Source: Elusimicrobiota bacterium
Lineage (GTDB): Bacteria; Elusimicrobiota; Elusimicrobia; FEN-1173
Assembly (NCBI GenBank): GCA_016788905.1
Contig: JAEURZ010000013.1
Location: forward strand, 19,852-83,851
Reading direction: 5' to 3'
Length of the DNA stretch: 64,000 nucleotides
Positions 50,962-61,141 of this stretch are shown here, in pieces (position 1 is the first letter of the stretch; each line of letters opens with the position of its first letter). Made by a program: the position numbers and the translations under genes. The notes below the pieces were generated by a model. It was not told the origin of the DNA and did no database searches. It worked only from the letters and a program-made list of their open reading frames with translations.

Positions 50962-53406
50962 TCACTTTTCTTTCTTTTTGGGTTCGTCTTCGATTCCTTT
51001 TTTCAGTTTCTCTACGGCTTCTTCGGCGGTCCGAAGAAGGCGGCCGTCTCGGTCTCCGGTGGTTAATTTCTTAAGGGCGGGAATCGCCCGTTCGTCTCCG
51101 ATCTGTGTGAGCCCTCGTATCACCGCCATCTGCACCAAAAGGTTTGGGTCTTCAAGCAACCCCATCAAGTGATCTTGAACATCGGTCCGCCCCAATCCCA
51201 CTTGGGCCAAACATCGGATCGCCGTCATGCGCCGGGTTTCGGGGACGCCATAGGACGTGTGCTTTTTGAGCCGGACCACAAGATCCGCTGGTTTCATGGC
51301 GGTCAGGGCGTCCAAAGCTCCCGAACGAATCACATCGTTCCAGGAATCCATCCGGAGAGAACGTTCAATCAGGTCCATCACCAACGGATCCCCCTGGCGG
51401 GCCAAGGTCCGAATCGCCTGGTTAAAAGCGAAATAACTCTTCTCTTGTCCATGGGTTTCAAGAAGGCGATCCCGGACCTGAATCTCACGAAATTCGCCTA
51501 AGGCGAACAAGAGGGCCCGGCGTGCTTTGGGATGTTCCACCTCGTGGTGGGCACGCAGGAGCGCCTGGGCGGCGGCGGGGGTTCGAATTTGCCCCAACGC
51601 CTGGGCCATTTCCCCTTGAACGTGCCAAAACTTTTCGGCCAAAATAGCCTGGCCGAGAGCCTCCACCACCGCAGGCCCCCCCACTTTTCCGAGCGCCTTC
51701 GCGGCGGCTGCGCGCCCCAGCGCATGGGGATCCTGGGTCAGTTGACGAATCCACATCTCCTCTGATTTTGGAAAATCTACCTTTTTCAGGATCCAATGGT
51801 CCGGATCAAAAAGGACAACGTCCGGTTCCTTTTTTAGTTTGAAATGAAAGAGATGGGATTTCTTGTCCAAGGTTTCTTTAAACCGTTTTTCCACTTTGCC
51901 CCATCGAAAACCGAACTCAATGGGCACATGGAACAGTCCCGTCTCCCCGTTCGTCGCTTGGGTTTGAAGGACTCGAACCACCGCTTCCTTTTTTCGGGAA
52001 TTCCACCAATAACGAACCTTGAACTCCGGATGGCCTGCCCCATACACCCATTGGTCAAAAAACCGCGACAGGTTCTTGCCCGTGGCTTTCTCGATGGCGT
52101 CCAGCAATTGGCGCGTCTCTACGGTACGGCCTTTGTTGTCCCGCACATAAACCCCAATGGCTTTCCAAAAATCCCGAGCCCCCAAGAGTCCCCGCAACAT
52201 ATGGAGGACCAGAGAACCTTTTTCGTAGAGATGGCGGTCAAAGAGATCGGAAGGCTGCTTGTACACTTTCGTCACGATGGATCGACGGTAATGATCCCGA
52301 TCCTCCTCGAAATAGATTTCTCCGTTGTGGAACAGTTCCACGGCGAATTCCGCGGGCCCTTTGTCGAATTCCGTAAAAAGAGCTTCGAAATAGGTGGCAA
52401 AACTTTCGTTCAACCACGCGTGGGACCAGTCTCGACAGGTCAGAAGATCACCAAACCACTGATGGGCCAACTCGTGGGCGACCAAGGGGTCCGACGAAAA
52501 ATCCAAATGGGCCCGCTCGTCATGGAGTGTCAGGGATGTTTGGGTGGTGGCACTGGTGTTCTCCATGCCCCCGTAGATAAAATCCAGGGCGGCCACCTGG
52601 GCGTATTTGGGATAGGCGTAGGGCACGCCGATCTTCTTGGAGAAGAATTCCATCATTCGAGGGGTCTTGCCGAACGCTCGACGGGCGTCCTCTTCACGTC
52701 CCTTGGGAACATAGTAAAGAACGGGCTTCCCCCGCCACGAATCTTTGATTTCCGAAAACTCCCCCACCGCCAGGGTAACCAAATAGGTGGCGTGGGGAAT
52801 TTCTTGCTTCCAATGGAAAAGGGTCTCTCGCCCTTGGGTCGATTTTCGAACCAGACGACCGTTGGACACCGCGGTGAATCCCCGCGGCACGCGCACGATC
52901 ATTTCGGTGGTGGTCCGATCCTGTGGGGCATCGTGACAGGGGAACCAATACCGCGCGTATTCATCTTCTCCCTGGGTCCAGACTTGGACTGGTTTCGTGG
53001 GATACCCGCGATCCGGACCGACAAAGTAAAGCCCCAGTTTGGGCCGAGTGACCTTGTAGGACACCACCAGGTCCATCCGTTCACCACTTCGGGCGGGTTT
53101 GGAAAGATGCACGGTAAGTTTTTTCTGGTTGTAATCAAAACGGAGCGGTCGATTTTTCACCCGAACAGACGCCACCTTAAAGTTGACGGCATCAAAAACC
53201 AAGGTTTCCGCCCCCTCCGCTAACACACGAACGGTTGTGGTGCAAACGCCCTGAAGGATCTTGCCGGGGATATCCAAGCGAAGATCCAACCGGATGTGTT
53301 CGGTATCAAACGTCCGATCCGGGGCGTACTGGGGTTCAGACCCTTTTAACGTAAACCGTTTATCAAATTGGCCCGCTCGTTTGCATTCGAACAATTGTTC
53401 AATCAT
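50962..53406 (-). CDS. M1-family aminopeptidase with C-terminal HEAT repeats
   Basis: An 814-residue zinc aminopeptidase. The N-terminal beta domain is followed by YGGMENTSA (substrate motif, near 280), the zinc motif HELAHQWFGD with the third ligand in NESFATYFE, and the usual helical end of the catalytic part. Residues from about 560 to 800 are five or more HEAT-like helical pairs (ALGRAAAAKALGKVGGPAVVEAL, ARRALLFALGEF, AIRCLAQVGL, LVQMAVIRGLTQIGDERAIPAL) in place of the ERAP1-C domain of PepN. No signal peptide is seen, so it is probably cytosolic. It removes N-terminal residues from peptides. It lies three bases after the secreted protein gene at 53410. Confidence 0.9.
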   Translation of the reverse strand: MIEQLFECKRAGQFDKRFTLKGSEPQYAPDRTFDTEHIRLDLRLDIPGKILQGVCTTTVRVLAEGAETLVFDAVNFKVASVRVKNRPLRFDYNQKKLTVHLSKPARSGERMDLVVSYKVTRPKLGLYFVGPDRGYPTKPVQVWTQGEDEYARYWFPCHDAPQDRTTTEMIVRVPRGFTAVSNGRLVRKSTQGRETLFHWKQEIPHATYLVTLAVGEFSEIKDSWRGKPVLYYVPKGREEDARRAFGKTPRMMEFFSKKIGVPYAYPKYAQVAALDFIYGGMENTSATTQTSLTLHDERAHLDFSSDPLVAHELAHQWFGDLLTCRDWSHAWLNESFATYFEALFTEFDKGPAEFAVELFHNGEIYFEEDRDHYRRSIVTKVYKQPSDLFDRHLYEKGSLVLHMLRGLLGARDFWKAIGVYVRDNKGRTVETRQLLDAIEKATGKNLSRFFDQWVYGAGHPEFKVRYWWNSRKKEAVVRVLQTQATNGETGLFHVPIEFGFRWGKVEKRFKETLDKKSHLFHFKLKKEPDVVLFDPDHWILKKVDFPKSEEMWIRQLTQDPHALGRAAAAKALGKVGGPAVVEALGQAILAEKFWHVQGEMAQALGQIRTPAAAQALLRAHHEVEHPKARRALLFALGEFREIQVRDRLLETHGQEKSYFAFNQAIRTLARQGDPLVMDLIERSLRMDSWNDVIRSGALDALTAMKPADLVVRLKKHTSYGVPETRRMTAIRCLAQVGLGRTDVQDHLMGLLEDPNLLVQMAVIRGLTQIGDERAIPALKKLTTGDRDGRLLRTAEEAVEKLKKGIEDEPKKKEK

Positions 53407-53409
53407 GGA

Positions 53410-54162
53410 TTATTCTCCTTGAGGGGTGTGGGCCGAGAACGTCATCAGCGTGTCATCAATGTACGAATTGTAGAGGGTCTCTTGGACGCGCATCACTTCC
53501 ACACGTTTTCCCTCCGCGTTGAACCTGGTCCACACCCGGGCGGTGGTCAATAGATTTTGATGGAGCTCGTGCCCTTCAAAAAGATAACTTTCGCTTTCAA
53601 CCCCGGTCCCATAGACCACCCCCCGAAGGAGGGGAACCGTGGTGTCCAAAAACAGCACAAAGGGGGAGGGAAAAAAGATCTCCCCTCGCCGAACAGGGTC
53701 CAGCTCCACCCGTCGTACCAATCTGTTTTGAAAATAGGCCGATCCCAAATAACGCCCCACCGGTGACGGGGTCAGGAGTGGAAAGGGAGCTAACCCCCAA
53801 AACGCGCGACGGCGCGCTTCCTCCACGCGGGAGTCTCGGACCTCCACATCGGTGACAGGAACGCTGTCCCGTTCCACCCAGGAAACGGAACCCACCCAAA
53901 CCGTCCACCGCCCCTCCGGGGTGTCCAAATCTTCCCGAATCTCAAAGACATCCCCCCGCCGCTTTAACCGTTGACGCCCCTGCCACGTCACGACACCCTG
54001 CTTGGATGGGCGCGCCAAGGAAAAGGACCAATCCACCGTTTCCACACGGGCGTAGCGATCCTCCCCCCCCGCCTCTTTCAGACACGTACGAACATAATCC
54101 ATCTTCTTCGCGGACAGGAACAAAAGAGCCAACAGGGGAAGGAAAAACAATCGGCGCGACAT
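53410..54162 (-). CDS. Secreted hypothetical protein (possibly LolA/outer-membrane-lipoprotein-sorting-like fold)
   Basis: A 250-residue protein with an N-terminal signal sequence (MSRRLFFLPLLALLFLSA) and no lipobox Cys at its end. The mature part is rich in beta-strand patterns (TVDWSFSLARPSKQGVVTWQGRQRLKRRGDVFEI, RWTVWVGSVSW, ARVWTRFNAEGKRVEVMRVQETLYNSYID), as in LolA/LolB-like or DUF4292-type envelope proteins, but no motif proves it. It lies between clpB (11 bases) and the M1 aminopeptidase (3 bases) and is probably cotranscribed with them. Confidence 0.7.
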   Translation of the reverse strand: MSRRLFFLPLLALLFLSAKKMDYVRTCLKEAGGEDRYARVETVDWSFSLARPSKQGVVTWQGRQRLKRRGDVFEIREDLDTPEGRWTVWVGSVSWVERDSVPVTDVEVRDSRVEEARRRAFWGLAPFPLLTPSPVGRYLGSAYFQNRLVRRVELDPVRRGEIFFPSPFVLFLDTTVPLLRGVVYGTGVESESYLFEGHELHQNLLTTARVWTRFNAEGKRVEVMRVQETLYNSYIDDTLMTFSAHTPQGE

Positions 54163-54173
54163 GGCGAAAGGCG

Positions 54174-56756
54174 CTACTTCTTTTTGCCCGTGCGAAAAAC
54201 GAAATCTCCGGTGGGGGAAGCGTCCACCTCAATAGGATCGCCATCTGAAAAATCGCCGGACAAGAGTTTCCGGGCCAGCGGGTCAATGACTTCTTTTTGA
54301 AGGGCCCGTTTCAAGGGTCGGGCCCCGTAATCCGGATCAAACCCATCCTTCGCCAGGGCGGACTTGGCGGCCGGGGTCAGCCGAATCGTCATACGACGTT
54401 CGGCCAGTCGTTTTTGTAAGTGCGCCAATTGAATATCCACAATTTGAGCGATTTGGTCTTCCGATAAACGAGAAAAGATTAAAACCTCATCAATCCGATT
54501 TAAAAATTCCGGTCGGAAATGGCCACGAAGGGCGTCCATCACCTTGGCCCGGGCCTCCTCATCCGAGGACGCGTCCGTTAACCATTGACTTCCAATGTTG
54601 GAGGTCATGATGACCACCGTGTTTTTGAAATCCACGGTTCGACCTTGACCATCCGTCAACCGGCCGTCATCCAATATCTGAAGAAGGATGTTAAAAACAT
54701 CCCCGTGCGCTTTCTCAATTTCATCCAAGAGGAGAACCGCGTAAGGCCGCCGCCGCACCGCCTCCGTTAATTGGCCGCCTTCTTCGTACCCCACATATCC
54801 TGGTGGGGCACCGATCAACCGGGCCACGGCATGTTTTTCCATATACTCCGACATATCCAACCGCAAGAGGGCCCGCTCGTCGTCGAAAAGGAATTCGGCC
54901 AGGGCACGGGCCAACTCGGTCTTCCCAACGCCGGTGGGGCCCAAAAAGATAAAGGACCCCATCGGTCGATGGGGATCCCCTAGCCCCGAGCGCGATCGCC
55001 GGATCGCGTCGGAGACGGCGCGAACAGCCTCCGTCTGGCCCACCACACGGTCATGAAGCTTGTCCTCCATTTTCAACAGCTTGGCCACTTCCCCTTCCAA
55101 CATCCGGGACACCGGGATACCGGTCCACTTGGCCACAACCTGCGCAATATCTTGCTCATCCACCGCTTCTTTCAACATAGCCGTAACTTTTTGAAGGCCC
55201 ACCAAACGCTCTTGCGCGGCCTCCCATTCTTTTTTCAGGCTCGGCAATTTCCCATAACGGAGTTCAGCCGCTTTGCCCAGATCGCCACCGCGCTCCGCTT
55301 TTTGCTCTTCCCGGCGGGCGTCTTCCCATTTTTCTTTGGCGTCACGGATTCGCCCCAAGCCGGCCTTTTCGGCCTCCCATTGCCCTTTCATCCCGTCTGA
55401 TTTTTTAGCCAGCTCCCCCAACTCTTTTTCCAACTTGGACAACCGTTCCCGACTGGCAGCGTCCTCTTCCTTCTGAAGGGCGCGCCGTTCAATTTCCAAT
55501 TGAAGGCGACGACGCTCCACTTCGTCCAACTCCAAAGGCATGGAATCCATTTCCATGCGGAGACGGCTGGAGGCCTCATCCATCAAATCAATGGCTTTGT
55601 CGGGGAGGAACCGATCCGCAATGTAACGGTCGGAAAGAGTGGCCGCGGCCACCAGGGCACTGTCCGTGATGCGAACGCCATGGTGAAGCTCGTAGCGCTC
55701 CTTAAGCCCACGCAAAATGGCAATGGTCTGCTCCACGGAGGGAGGGGCCACCACGATGGGTTGAAACCGCCGCTCCAGCGCCGCGTCTTTCTCAATATGT
55801 TTTCGGTATTCATCCAACGTCGTGGCCCCCACGCATCGGAGTTCCCCCCGTGCCAGCATGGGCTTCAACAGATTGGCGGCGTCCACGGCACCTTCCGCCG
55901 CCCCGGCCCCCACCAGCGTGTGGAGCTCATCAATAAAAAGAATGACCTTTCCCTGGGCATCGACAATTTCTTTGAGCACCGCTTTCAGGCGATCCTCAAA
56001 CTCACCCCGATATTTGGCCCCAGCGATCAAAGCACCCAGATCCAGTGACAAGACCCGTTTGGATTTAAGACTTTCCGGAACGTCTCCGGAGATAATGCGC
56101 TGGGCCAATCCCTCAGCGATGGCGGTCTTGCCCACACCCGGTTCACCGATCAGGACGGGATTGTTTTTGGTTCGACGGGACAAGACCTGAATCACCCGCC
56201 GAATTTCTTCGTCGCGCCCAATCACCGGATCCAACTTCCCCCCCCGCGCCGCCTCCGTTAAATCCCGGGCGTATTTTTCAAGAGCCTGGTATTTGGCTTC
56301 AGGGTTTTCGTCGGTCACGCGATGAGACCCCCGCAGTTCGGTGAGGAGTTGGAGCGCTTTTTCCCGAGAGAGCCCATGGGACTGAAGCAGGGAGGAAGCG
56401 GGGTCCCCCGATAACCCCAAAATTCCCAACAAGAAATGTTCGGTCGAAACAAATTCATCGTGAAAAGTTTGGGCCTCACCCTCCGCCTTCGTGACCACGT
56501 CACGAAAAGCCGGCGAGGCGGAGAGTTGGCCACCCCGGACCTCCGGAAGCTTGTCCAACTCGGAAGTGATTTTTGCGCGCAAACTTCCCAGAGGCACTCC
56601 CCCTTTTTCCAGAAGTTGGGGGACAATGTTTTCTGGCACATCCAAAAGAGAGGAAAGCAAGTGGAGAGGCGTGATTTGAGCGTGGTTCTTTTTTTCCGAA
56701 ATCGCCTGAGCGCTTTGGAGGGATTCTTGAGCTTTGAGGGTGAATTTTGTGGCCAT
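54174..56756 (-). CDS. clpB: ATP-dependent disaggregase ClpB
   Basis: An 860-residue Hsp100 protein that rescues aggregated proteins with DnaK. It has the N-terminal double-helical domain ([19 protein letters not shown]), the first AAA module with [17 protein letters not shown] near 203 and [12 protein letters not shown], a coiled-coil M-domain at about 400-520 (which separates ClpB from ClpC/ClpA), and the second AAA module with [19 protein letters not shown] near 605 and [19 protein letters not shown] at the end. Length and order are normal. It begins 5 bases after the pth stop, so it is read from an upstream promoter; I see no heat-shock operator in the gap. Confidence 0.97.
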   Translation of the reverse strand: MATKFTLKAQESLQSAQAISEKKNHAQITPLHLLSSLLDVPENIVPQLLEKGGVPLGSLRAKITSELDKLPEVRGGQLSASPAFRDVVTKAEGEAQTFHDEFVSTEHFLLGILGLSGDPASSLLQSHGLSREKALQLLTELRGSHRVTDENPEAKYQALEKYARDLTEAARGGKLDPVIGRDEEIRRVIQVLSRRTKNNPVLIGEPGVGKTAIAEGLAQRIISGDVPESLKSKRVLSLDLGALIAGAKYRGEFEDRLKAVLKEIVDAQGKVILFIDELHTLVGAGAAEGAVDAANLLKPMLARGELRCVGATTLDEYRKHIEKDAALERRFQPIVVAPPSVEQTIAILRGLKERYELHHGVRITDSALVAAATLSDRYIADRFLPDKAIDLMDEASSRLRMEMDSMPLELDEVERRRLQLEIERRALQKEEDAASRERLSKLEKELGELAKKSDGMKGQWEAEKAGLGRIRDAKEKWEDARREEQKAERGGDLGKAAELRYGKLPSLKKEWEAAQERLVGLQKVTAMLKEAVDEQDIAQVVAKWTGIPVSRMLEGEVAKLLKMEDKLHDRVVGQTEAVRAVSDAIRRSRSGLGDPHRPMGSFIFLGPTGVGKTELARALAEFLFDDERALLRLDMSEYMEKHAVARLIGAPPGYVGYEEGGQLTEAVRRRPYAVLLLDEIEKAHGDVFNILLQILDDGRLTDGQGRTVDFKNTVVIMTSNIGSQWLTDASSDEEARAKVMDALRGHFRPEFLNRIDEVLIFSRLSEDQIAQIVDIQLAHLQKRLAERRMTIRLTPAAKSALAKDGFDPDYGARPLKRALQKEVIDPLARKLLSGDFSDGDPIEVDASPTGDFVFRTGKKK

Positions 56757-56761
56757 GGGAT

Positions 56762-57316
56762 TTAGCTGGGGAGACCGTTAAAATGGTTCATGGCCGCGTC
56801 CACTCCTTCCACCAACACCGCGTTCAACGCGTCAGCGGCCTGGTCGGCCAACTCGGCCAAAAGGGTCGTATCGACCTTCTTCAGAACAAAAATTTTCGGG
56901 TCCATTCCTGGAGGGACAGGCCCCACCCCAACACGAAGCCGCGCCACCTCTTCGGTGTTAAACGACTGAACAACCGAATTCAACCCGTTGTGTCCCCCAC
57001 AACTCCCTTTCCGTCGAATCCGAACCCGACCCCAGGGAAGGGAAAAATCGTCACAGACCACCACGATTTCCGAGACGGGGATCCGCCACCAGGCGGCCGC
57101 CCAAAAGACGCTGGCACCGGAAATATTCATCAGGGTCTTTGGCTTGATGAAACGAACATCGCCTTTCCCTGCCGATTGAACTTTTCCTTTTTCGTCCTTC
57201 CAGCTCAGTTTCAGTCGCCGCGCCAAAACATCGAGCGCCTGAAACCCAATATTGTGGGGCGTGTGGTCGTATTTTTTTTCGTCGTTCCCAAGCCCAACCA
57301 CCAAACGTGGAATCAT
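56762..57316 (-). CDS. pth: Peptidyl-tRNA hydrolase
   Basis: A 184-residue enzyme that frees tRNA from prematurely released peptidyl-tRNA. The catalytic His is in TPHNIGF near residue 22; [41 protein letters not shown] and [11 protein letters not shown] follow in order. Two usually well-kept positions differ: the NPG after GLG reads NDE, and TRHN reads TPHN. The catalytic His, Asp and Asn residues remain, so it should be active. It is 26 bases after the L25 gene and directly before clpB. Confidence 0.93.
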   Translation of the reverse strand: MIPRLVVGLGNDEKKYDHTPHNIGFQALDVLARRLKLSWKDEKGKVQSAGKGDVRFIKPKTLMNISGASVFWAAAWWRIPVSEIVVVCDDFSLPWGRVRIRRKGSCGGHNGLNSVVQSFNTEEVARLRVGVGPVPPGMDPKIFVLKKVDTTLLAELADQAADALNAVLVEGVDAAMNHFNGLPS

Positions 57317-57342
57317 GGAACGCTCCCTTCCCTGAAATTAAC

Positions 57343-58062
57343 TTATTTTTTCTCCTTGCCCGCTGGCGCGGCTTTGGCTCCCGCCGCCGGGGCTTTGCCC
57401 CCAGGAACCGCTTCGCCTTCCTCCGGTTTCTTGCCCTTTGCAATGACTTCGGGCTCCGTTCCACCCGCGGCCACAGCGCCGGCCACCGGGGTCGGGGCCA
57501 CTTCTTCTTCCACAGGCGCCACAATATTCAACACCAACCCCTCCCCCTCTGTAATGCATTCCACGCCCGCGGGCAACACAACGTCTTTAACTTTAATCCC
57601 CTGGTTCAACTGCAGTTGGGACACATCCACAGAAATCCCGTCCGGAATATCGGCCGGAAGGCAACGCACACGAAGGTTTCTCAAAATGTGTTCAAGAACA
57701 CCCCCGCCGATTTTAACACCAGGAGCTTCCCCCATTACGAGGAGCGGCACATTGACTTCAATCATTTTTTTCATGGAGATTCTCTGGAAATCCAAGTGAA
57801 TGATGTTGTGTGAAAGGACATCGCGTTGGACATCTTTCAAGAGAACGATTTCCCCGTTCTCCCCCACCGTCAGGTTCATGAGAACGTTGGCCCCGTGCCC
57901 TTTAAGCAACTGGGTGAAATTTTTCACATCCACCGACATAGTGATCGGCTCTTTCTTCTCACCGTAAACGACCCCAGGCACACGCCCACTTTCTCGAAGC
58001 TTGAGAAGATCGCCTTTTGTAGACAATTCCCGCTTTTCACCGCGGAGTTCAATGGTTTTCAT
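57343..58062 (-). CDS. rplY: Ribosomal protein L25/CTC family (bL25)
   Basis: A 239-residue protein of the long CTC form, which binds 5S rRNA on the large ribosomal subunit. The N-terminal L25 domain reads ELRGEKRELSTKGDLLKLRESGRVPGVVYG, and the second beta domain has NIIHLDFQRISMKKMIEVNVPL, LRVRCLPADIPDGISVDVSQL and EGEGLVLNIVAP. The last 45 residues are a low-complexity Ala/Pro/Gly/Lys/Glu tail, common in this family. GAGGT lies 8 bases before the ATG. The order glmU, prs, rplY, pth seen here is widespread in bacteria. Confidence 0.95.
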   Translation of the reverse strand: MKTIELRGEKRELSTKGDLLKLRESGRVPGVVYGEKKEPITMSVDVKNFTQLLKGHGANVLMNLTVGENGEIVLLKDVQRDVLSHNIIHLDFQRISMKKMIEVNVPLLVMGEAPGVKIGGGVLEHILRNLRVRCLPADIPDGISVDVSQLQLNQGIKVKDVVLPAGVECITEGEGLVLNIVAPVEEEVAPTPVAGAVAAGGTEPEVIAKGKKPEEGEAVPGGKAPAAGAKAAPAGKEKK

Positions 58063-58091
58063 CGGATAGACCTCGCTTAATTTCTAAAGTG

Positions 58092-59033
58092 TCAAACAAA
58101 CAATTCACTGATGGAGCGCTCCACATGGATCCGCTGAATGGCCTCGGCCAACAGGGGAGCCACCGATAACACGCGGATCTTGCGCGCGTCTTTGTGGTTC
58201 AAAGGGATACTGTTCGTGATCGCCAACTCTTCCACGGGAGAAGCGTTTAATCGATCGATCGCCGGCCCCGCCAAAACCCCATGGGCGGCGGCCGCAAGAA
58301 CACGGGTCGCCCCCGCATCCACCAACGCCTGAGCGGCCTTGGCCAGTGTACCCCCCGTGTCCACCAAGTCGTCTATAATAAGGGTGACCTTCCCTTTGAC
58401 ATCGCCGACCACATGCATGACGTTTGCCTCCCGAGGGGAAATACGTCGTTTGTCAATGATGGCCAGACCCGAATCCAGGCGTTTGGCAAACGCCCGGGCC
58501 CGTTCCACGCCTCCCGCATCGGGAGAAACAACCACCAAATTTCCCGCGGGGATTTTTTTCTTCTGGAAGTGTCCCACCAAAACAGGGTTCGCGTAGAGAT
58601 GGTCCACTGGGATATCAAAAAATCCTTGAATCTGTCCCGCGTGCAAATCCATGGTGAGAACGCGATCAATCCCCGCGGCACGAATAATATTGGACACCAG
58701 TTTCGCCGAAATAGGAACGCGGGGTTCGGCTTTTCTGTCCTGGCGGCCGTATCCGAAATAGGGCATCACCGCCGTAATGCGCCAGGCCGAGGCGCGACGA
58801 AGGGCGTCCACCATCAACAAGAGTTCCATCAAGTTATCGTTGGCCGGATAGCTGGTGGGCTGAATGACAAAACAATCGGCGCCCCGCACATTTTCCGTAA
58901 TTTTAACTTCCACCTCCCCATCCGGGAAACGACCCACGCTCGCTTCGCCTATGGTCGTTTTTAAAACTTTAGCGATTTCCTTCGCCAGCGCCGGGTGAGC
59001 GTTACCAGAAAAAAGTTTCAATGGAGCCACCAT
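58092..59033 (-). CDS. prs: Ribose-phosphate pyrophosphokinase (PRPP synthetase)
   Basis: A 313-residue cytosolic enzyme that makes PRPP from ribose 5-phosphate and [21 protein letters not shown] at the N-terminus, [22 protein letters not shown] (ATP site), [37 protein letters not shown] and the PRPP loop [21 protein letters not shown] are intact. I chose the ATG at 59033, which has GAGGG eight bases upstream; a second ATG at 59057 would overlap glmU by 8 bases and adds eight residues. PRPP feeds nucleotide and histidine synthesis. Confidence 0.96.
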   Translation of the reverse strand: MVAPLKLFSGNAHPALAKEIAKVLKTTIGEASVGRFPDGEVEVKITENVRGADCFVIQPTSYPANDNLMELLLMVDALRRASAWRITAVMPYFGYGRQDRKAEPRVPISAKLVSNIIRAAGIDRVLTMDLHAGQIQGFFDIPVDHLYANPVLVGHFQKKKIPAGNLVVVSPDAGGVERARAFAKRLDSGLAIIDKRRISPREANVMHVVGDVKGKVTLIIDDLVDTGGTLAKAAQALVDAGATRVLAAAAHGVLAGPAIDRLNASPVEELAITNSIPLNHKDARKIRVLSVAPLLAEAIQRIHVERSISELFV

Positions 59034-59049
59034 ACGAATTCCCTCTTTT

Positions 59050-60441
59050 TTAGCCATGTTTTTGTCCCGTTTTCTCCGCCCGTCTTTTTTTGGCCCAGCC
59101 GCGTTTGATCACGGCGGGGGCCCGTTCCAGCGCCAACGAATGGGCGGGAACATTGTGCGTGAGGGTCGACCCCGCACCCACCACAGCCCCCGCACCCACA
59201 CGAACCGGCGCGACCAAATTCACGTTCGACCCAAGGAAAGCCCCAGGCCCGACGGTTGTCGTGTGCTTCTTAAATCCATCGTAATTGCAGGTGATGACCC
59301 CCGCACCCACATTGACCTGGGCTCCCACGGTGGCGTCCCCCACATAACTCAAGTGATTGACCTTTACGCCAACGCCCAAGCGGGACTTTTTAATTTCCAC
59401 AAAATTCCCCACGTGGGCCTCGCGACCGACCACCGCCCCGGGCCGCAACCGAGAAAAGGGGCCCACCCGCGCCCCCCGATCCACCCGCGCCCCCTCACAA
59501 AAACTCGCTTCCAACTGAACCCCGTCCGCCACCACACAATCTTTCAATTGCGTATTGGGCCCCACATGACAGTGACGCCCAATACGGGTGGCGCCCATCA
59601 AAAACGTGTTCGGTTCAATCACCGTGTCTCGCCCCACCCTCACGGAGGCGTCCACATAAGTGGAGGTCGGGTCAACAACAGTGACGCCATCGTCCATCAA
59701 GCTGTTGAGAACCCGCTGGTTCAACCGCCGCCCGGCTTCCGCCAGTTCCCGTCGATTGTTAACACCCAAGACCTCGTCCCCTTCCGAAAGTCGGAGAGCC
59801 CCCACGGAGCGCCCCCGGGCGACTAAAAATTTGACCACGTCCGTAATGTAATATTCGCCCTTCGCATTGTCCGGCTGAAGGGCACGTAAGCCCTCTAAAA
59901 GATCTCGAACTTGAAAGCAGTACGTCCCCGAATTTATTTCACAGAGGCCACGCTCTTCAGGCGAGGCGTCCCGATCTTCAATGATCGCCACCGGACGGCC
60001 ATCCACACGACAAACCCGACCATACCCGGCCGGATGTGCAACGGTCGCTGTTAAAAGCGTTGCGGCATTTCTCTCTCGAACGTGAAGTCGACTCAACGCC
60101 CGAACCGTTGCCGAGCGAATCAGGGGCGCGTCACCACAAAGGACCAAAACATTTCCGCCCCGTCCCGCCAACCAACGGGAGGCCGGACGCACCGCATCCC
60201 CCGAACCTCGCCGTTTATTCTGAATAAAAAAATTGATTTCTTTCCGCAACGCCAATCGATCTTGAACAGCTTCAGCCCCGCGCCCAAGAACAACGCCCAC
60301 CGCCCCACCCAAGGGAGAGACCGCGTCCAACACGTGTTCCACCAACGCTTTACCCGCAACCCGGTGCAGGACCTTCGGCACATCGGACTTCATCCGGGTT
60401 CCTTCCCCGGCCGCAAGAATGAGAACGCTGAGAGCTGTCAA
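59050..60441 (-). CDS. glmU: Bifunctional GlmU: glucosamine-1-phosphate acetyltransferase / UDP-GlcNAc pyrophosphorylase
   Basis: A 463-residue enzyme that makes UDP-GlcNAc, the precursor of peptidoglycan, lipid A and the UDP-GlcNAc-derived sugars of this locus. The N-terminal half has [18 protein letters not shown] (11-28), [10 protein letters not shown] and GEYYITDVV. The C-terminal half is a left-handed beta-helix with [24 protein letters not shown] and [11 protein letters not shown], carrying the acetyltransferase residues, ending with [11 protein letters not shown]. The start is a TTG at 60441 ([14 protein letters not shown]), with no strong Shine-Dalgarno sequence; no ATG or GTG fits better. 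Confidence 0.96.
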   Translation of the reverse strand: MTALSVLILAAGEGTRMKSDVPKVLHRVAGKALVEHVLDAVSPLGGAVGVVLGRGAEAVQDRLALRKEINFFIQNKRRGSGDAVRPASRWLAGRGGNVLVLCGDAPLIRSATVRALSRLHVRERNAATLLTATVAHPAGYGRVCRVDGRPVAIIEDRDASPEERGLCEINSGTYCFQVRDLLEGLRALQPDNAKGEYYITDVVKFLVARGRSVGALRLSEGDEVLGVNNRRELAEAGRRLNQRVLNSLMDDGVTVVDPTSTYVDASVRVGRDTVIEPNTFLMGATRIGRHCHVGPNTQLKDCVVADGVQLEASFCEGARVDRGARVGPFSRLRPGAVVGREAHVGNFVEIKKSRLGVGVKVNHLSYVGDATVGAQVNVGAGVITCNYDGFKKHTTTVGPGAFLGSNVNLVAPVRVGAGAVVGAGSTLTHNVPAHSLALERAPAVIKRGWAKKRRAEKTGQKHG

Positions 60442-60502
60442 TGGAGTTCGATGCCGAAGTTCTTTGAGCGACGGGATTTTAGCACACTTTCTTGCTTCAT
60501 GG

Positions 60503-60991
60503 CTAGGGGATGGGGTTTGAAGGCGTTGTCGGAAGAAAAGAGGACGTCTCCCCCTCTTCCTCTTTAACCCCTCGAACTCGAAAAACGAAATAGGCGGTCT
60601 CCCCGAAAATTTCGGGGGGGACCCCTCGGTGCTGGTTGTAGGTCAAAACCACCCGGCGACCCATCGTGTCTTCAATCAAAGGGACTACCTTTTCATCGCG
60701 AACCGTAAATTTAAAAATTTCCGGGACCGCCCCGGGCAGGTTCACCATGCTCAATTCACCTTCCCAGGTTTTAAATATCCATCCCTTCTTCGAAAATTTT
60801 TGAACAAAACCCGCCCGCTCTCCCGTCGAAAAAACGAAATGAAGGGATCCCCAACTCCAGAGACCGGCCAGAAGACCCCCCATCAACACAAAGAGGAAAC
60901 CCCACAGGAGAACGGCTTTGATTATTCTTTGTCCAAGGGACGGTTTCACTTCTTCTTCAGTAACCGGAAGGGGTTCGTCTTGTCTTTCCAT
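60503..60991 (-). CDS. Small membrane-anchored hypothetical protein
   Basis: A 162-residue protein with a charged N-terminus, one membrane helix at about 27-48 ([20 protein letters not shown]), and a soluble domain with [35 protein letters not shown] recognise this block from small proteins of unknown function in other bacteria (some misannotated as 6-phosphogluconate dehydrogenase), but no function follows. The end is Glu/Ser/Thr/Pro-rich. GAGAG lies upstream of the ATG. It is divergent from acnA; a TAGAAT and a 12-base palindrome lie in its leader. Confidence 0.75.
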   Translation of the reverse strand: MERQDEPLPVTEEEVKPSLGQRIIKAVLLWGFLFVLMGGLLAGLWSWGSLHFVFSTGERAGFVQKFSKKGWIFKTWEGELSMVNLPGAVPEIFKFTVRDEKVVPLIEDTMGRRVVLTYNQHRGVPPEIFGETAYFVFRVRGVKEEEGETSSFLPTTPSNPIP

Positions 60992-61011
60992 AGCAATCTC
61001 TCAATAAAAAA

Positions 61012-61050
61012 GGTGTCGACACCGCAAGGGACGGCCGCGGAGAGATTCTA
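61012..61050 (-). promoter_or_regulatory. Palindrome and -10-like box upstream of the small membrane protein gene
   Basis: On the minus strand a TAGAAT (61045-61050) in the context GGTAGAATCTC is followed, 21 bases downstream, by a perfect 12-base palindrome GGTGTCGACACC (61012-61023), about 20 bases before the ATG. A matching -35 box at normal spacing is not clear. The palindrome would sit just after the transcription start, a usual repressor position. Confidence 0.4.
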
Positions 61051-61088
61051 CCTGATTTTTTGGGGATGGGCATTCAAAAAGAAATCGA

Positions 61089-61119
61089 TTGGTTTTAGTA
61101 GAATGATCTTGGATATAAT
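61089..61119 (+). promoter_or_regulatory. Candidate acnA promoter
   Basis: A perfect TATAAT (61114-61119, context GGATATAATC) lies 22 bases before the acnA ATG. The best -35 candidate is TTGGTT (61089-61094) at a slightly long spacing of 19 bases. The leader would be about 15 bases and includes the GGAG Shine-Dalgarno sequence. Confidence 0.5.
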
Positions 61120-61141
61120 CTTTTTAACGGAGTTTTCCCCT

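Noticed and set aside
51844..53223. A 459-codon open frame on the plus strand, opposite the M1 aminopeptidase gene.
   Set aside because: It is antisense to a protein with full catalytic motifs, its translation has no recognisable domain and is of biased composition, and it has no Shine-Dalgarno sequence. It is a shadow of GC-rich codon use.
60629..61141. An upstream extension of the acnA frame by 171 codons.
   Set aside because: It runs antisense through the small membrane protein gene and through the acnA promoter; the ATG at 61142 with GGAG gives the normal aconitase N-terminus.
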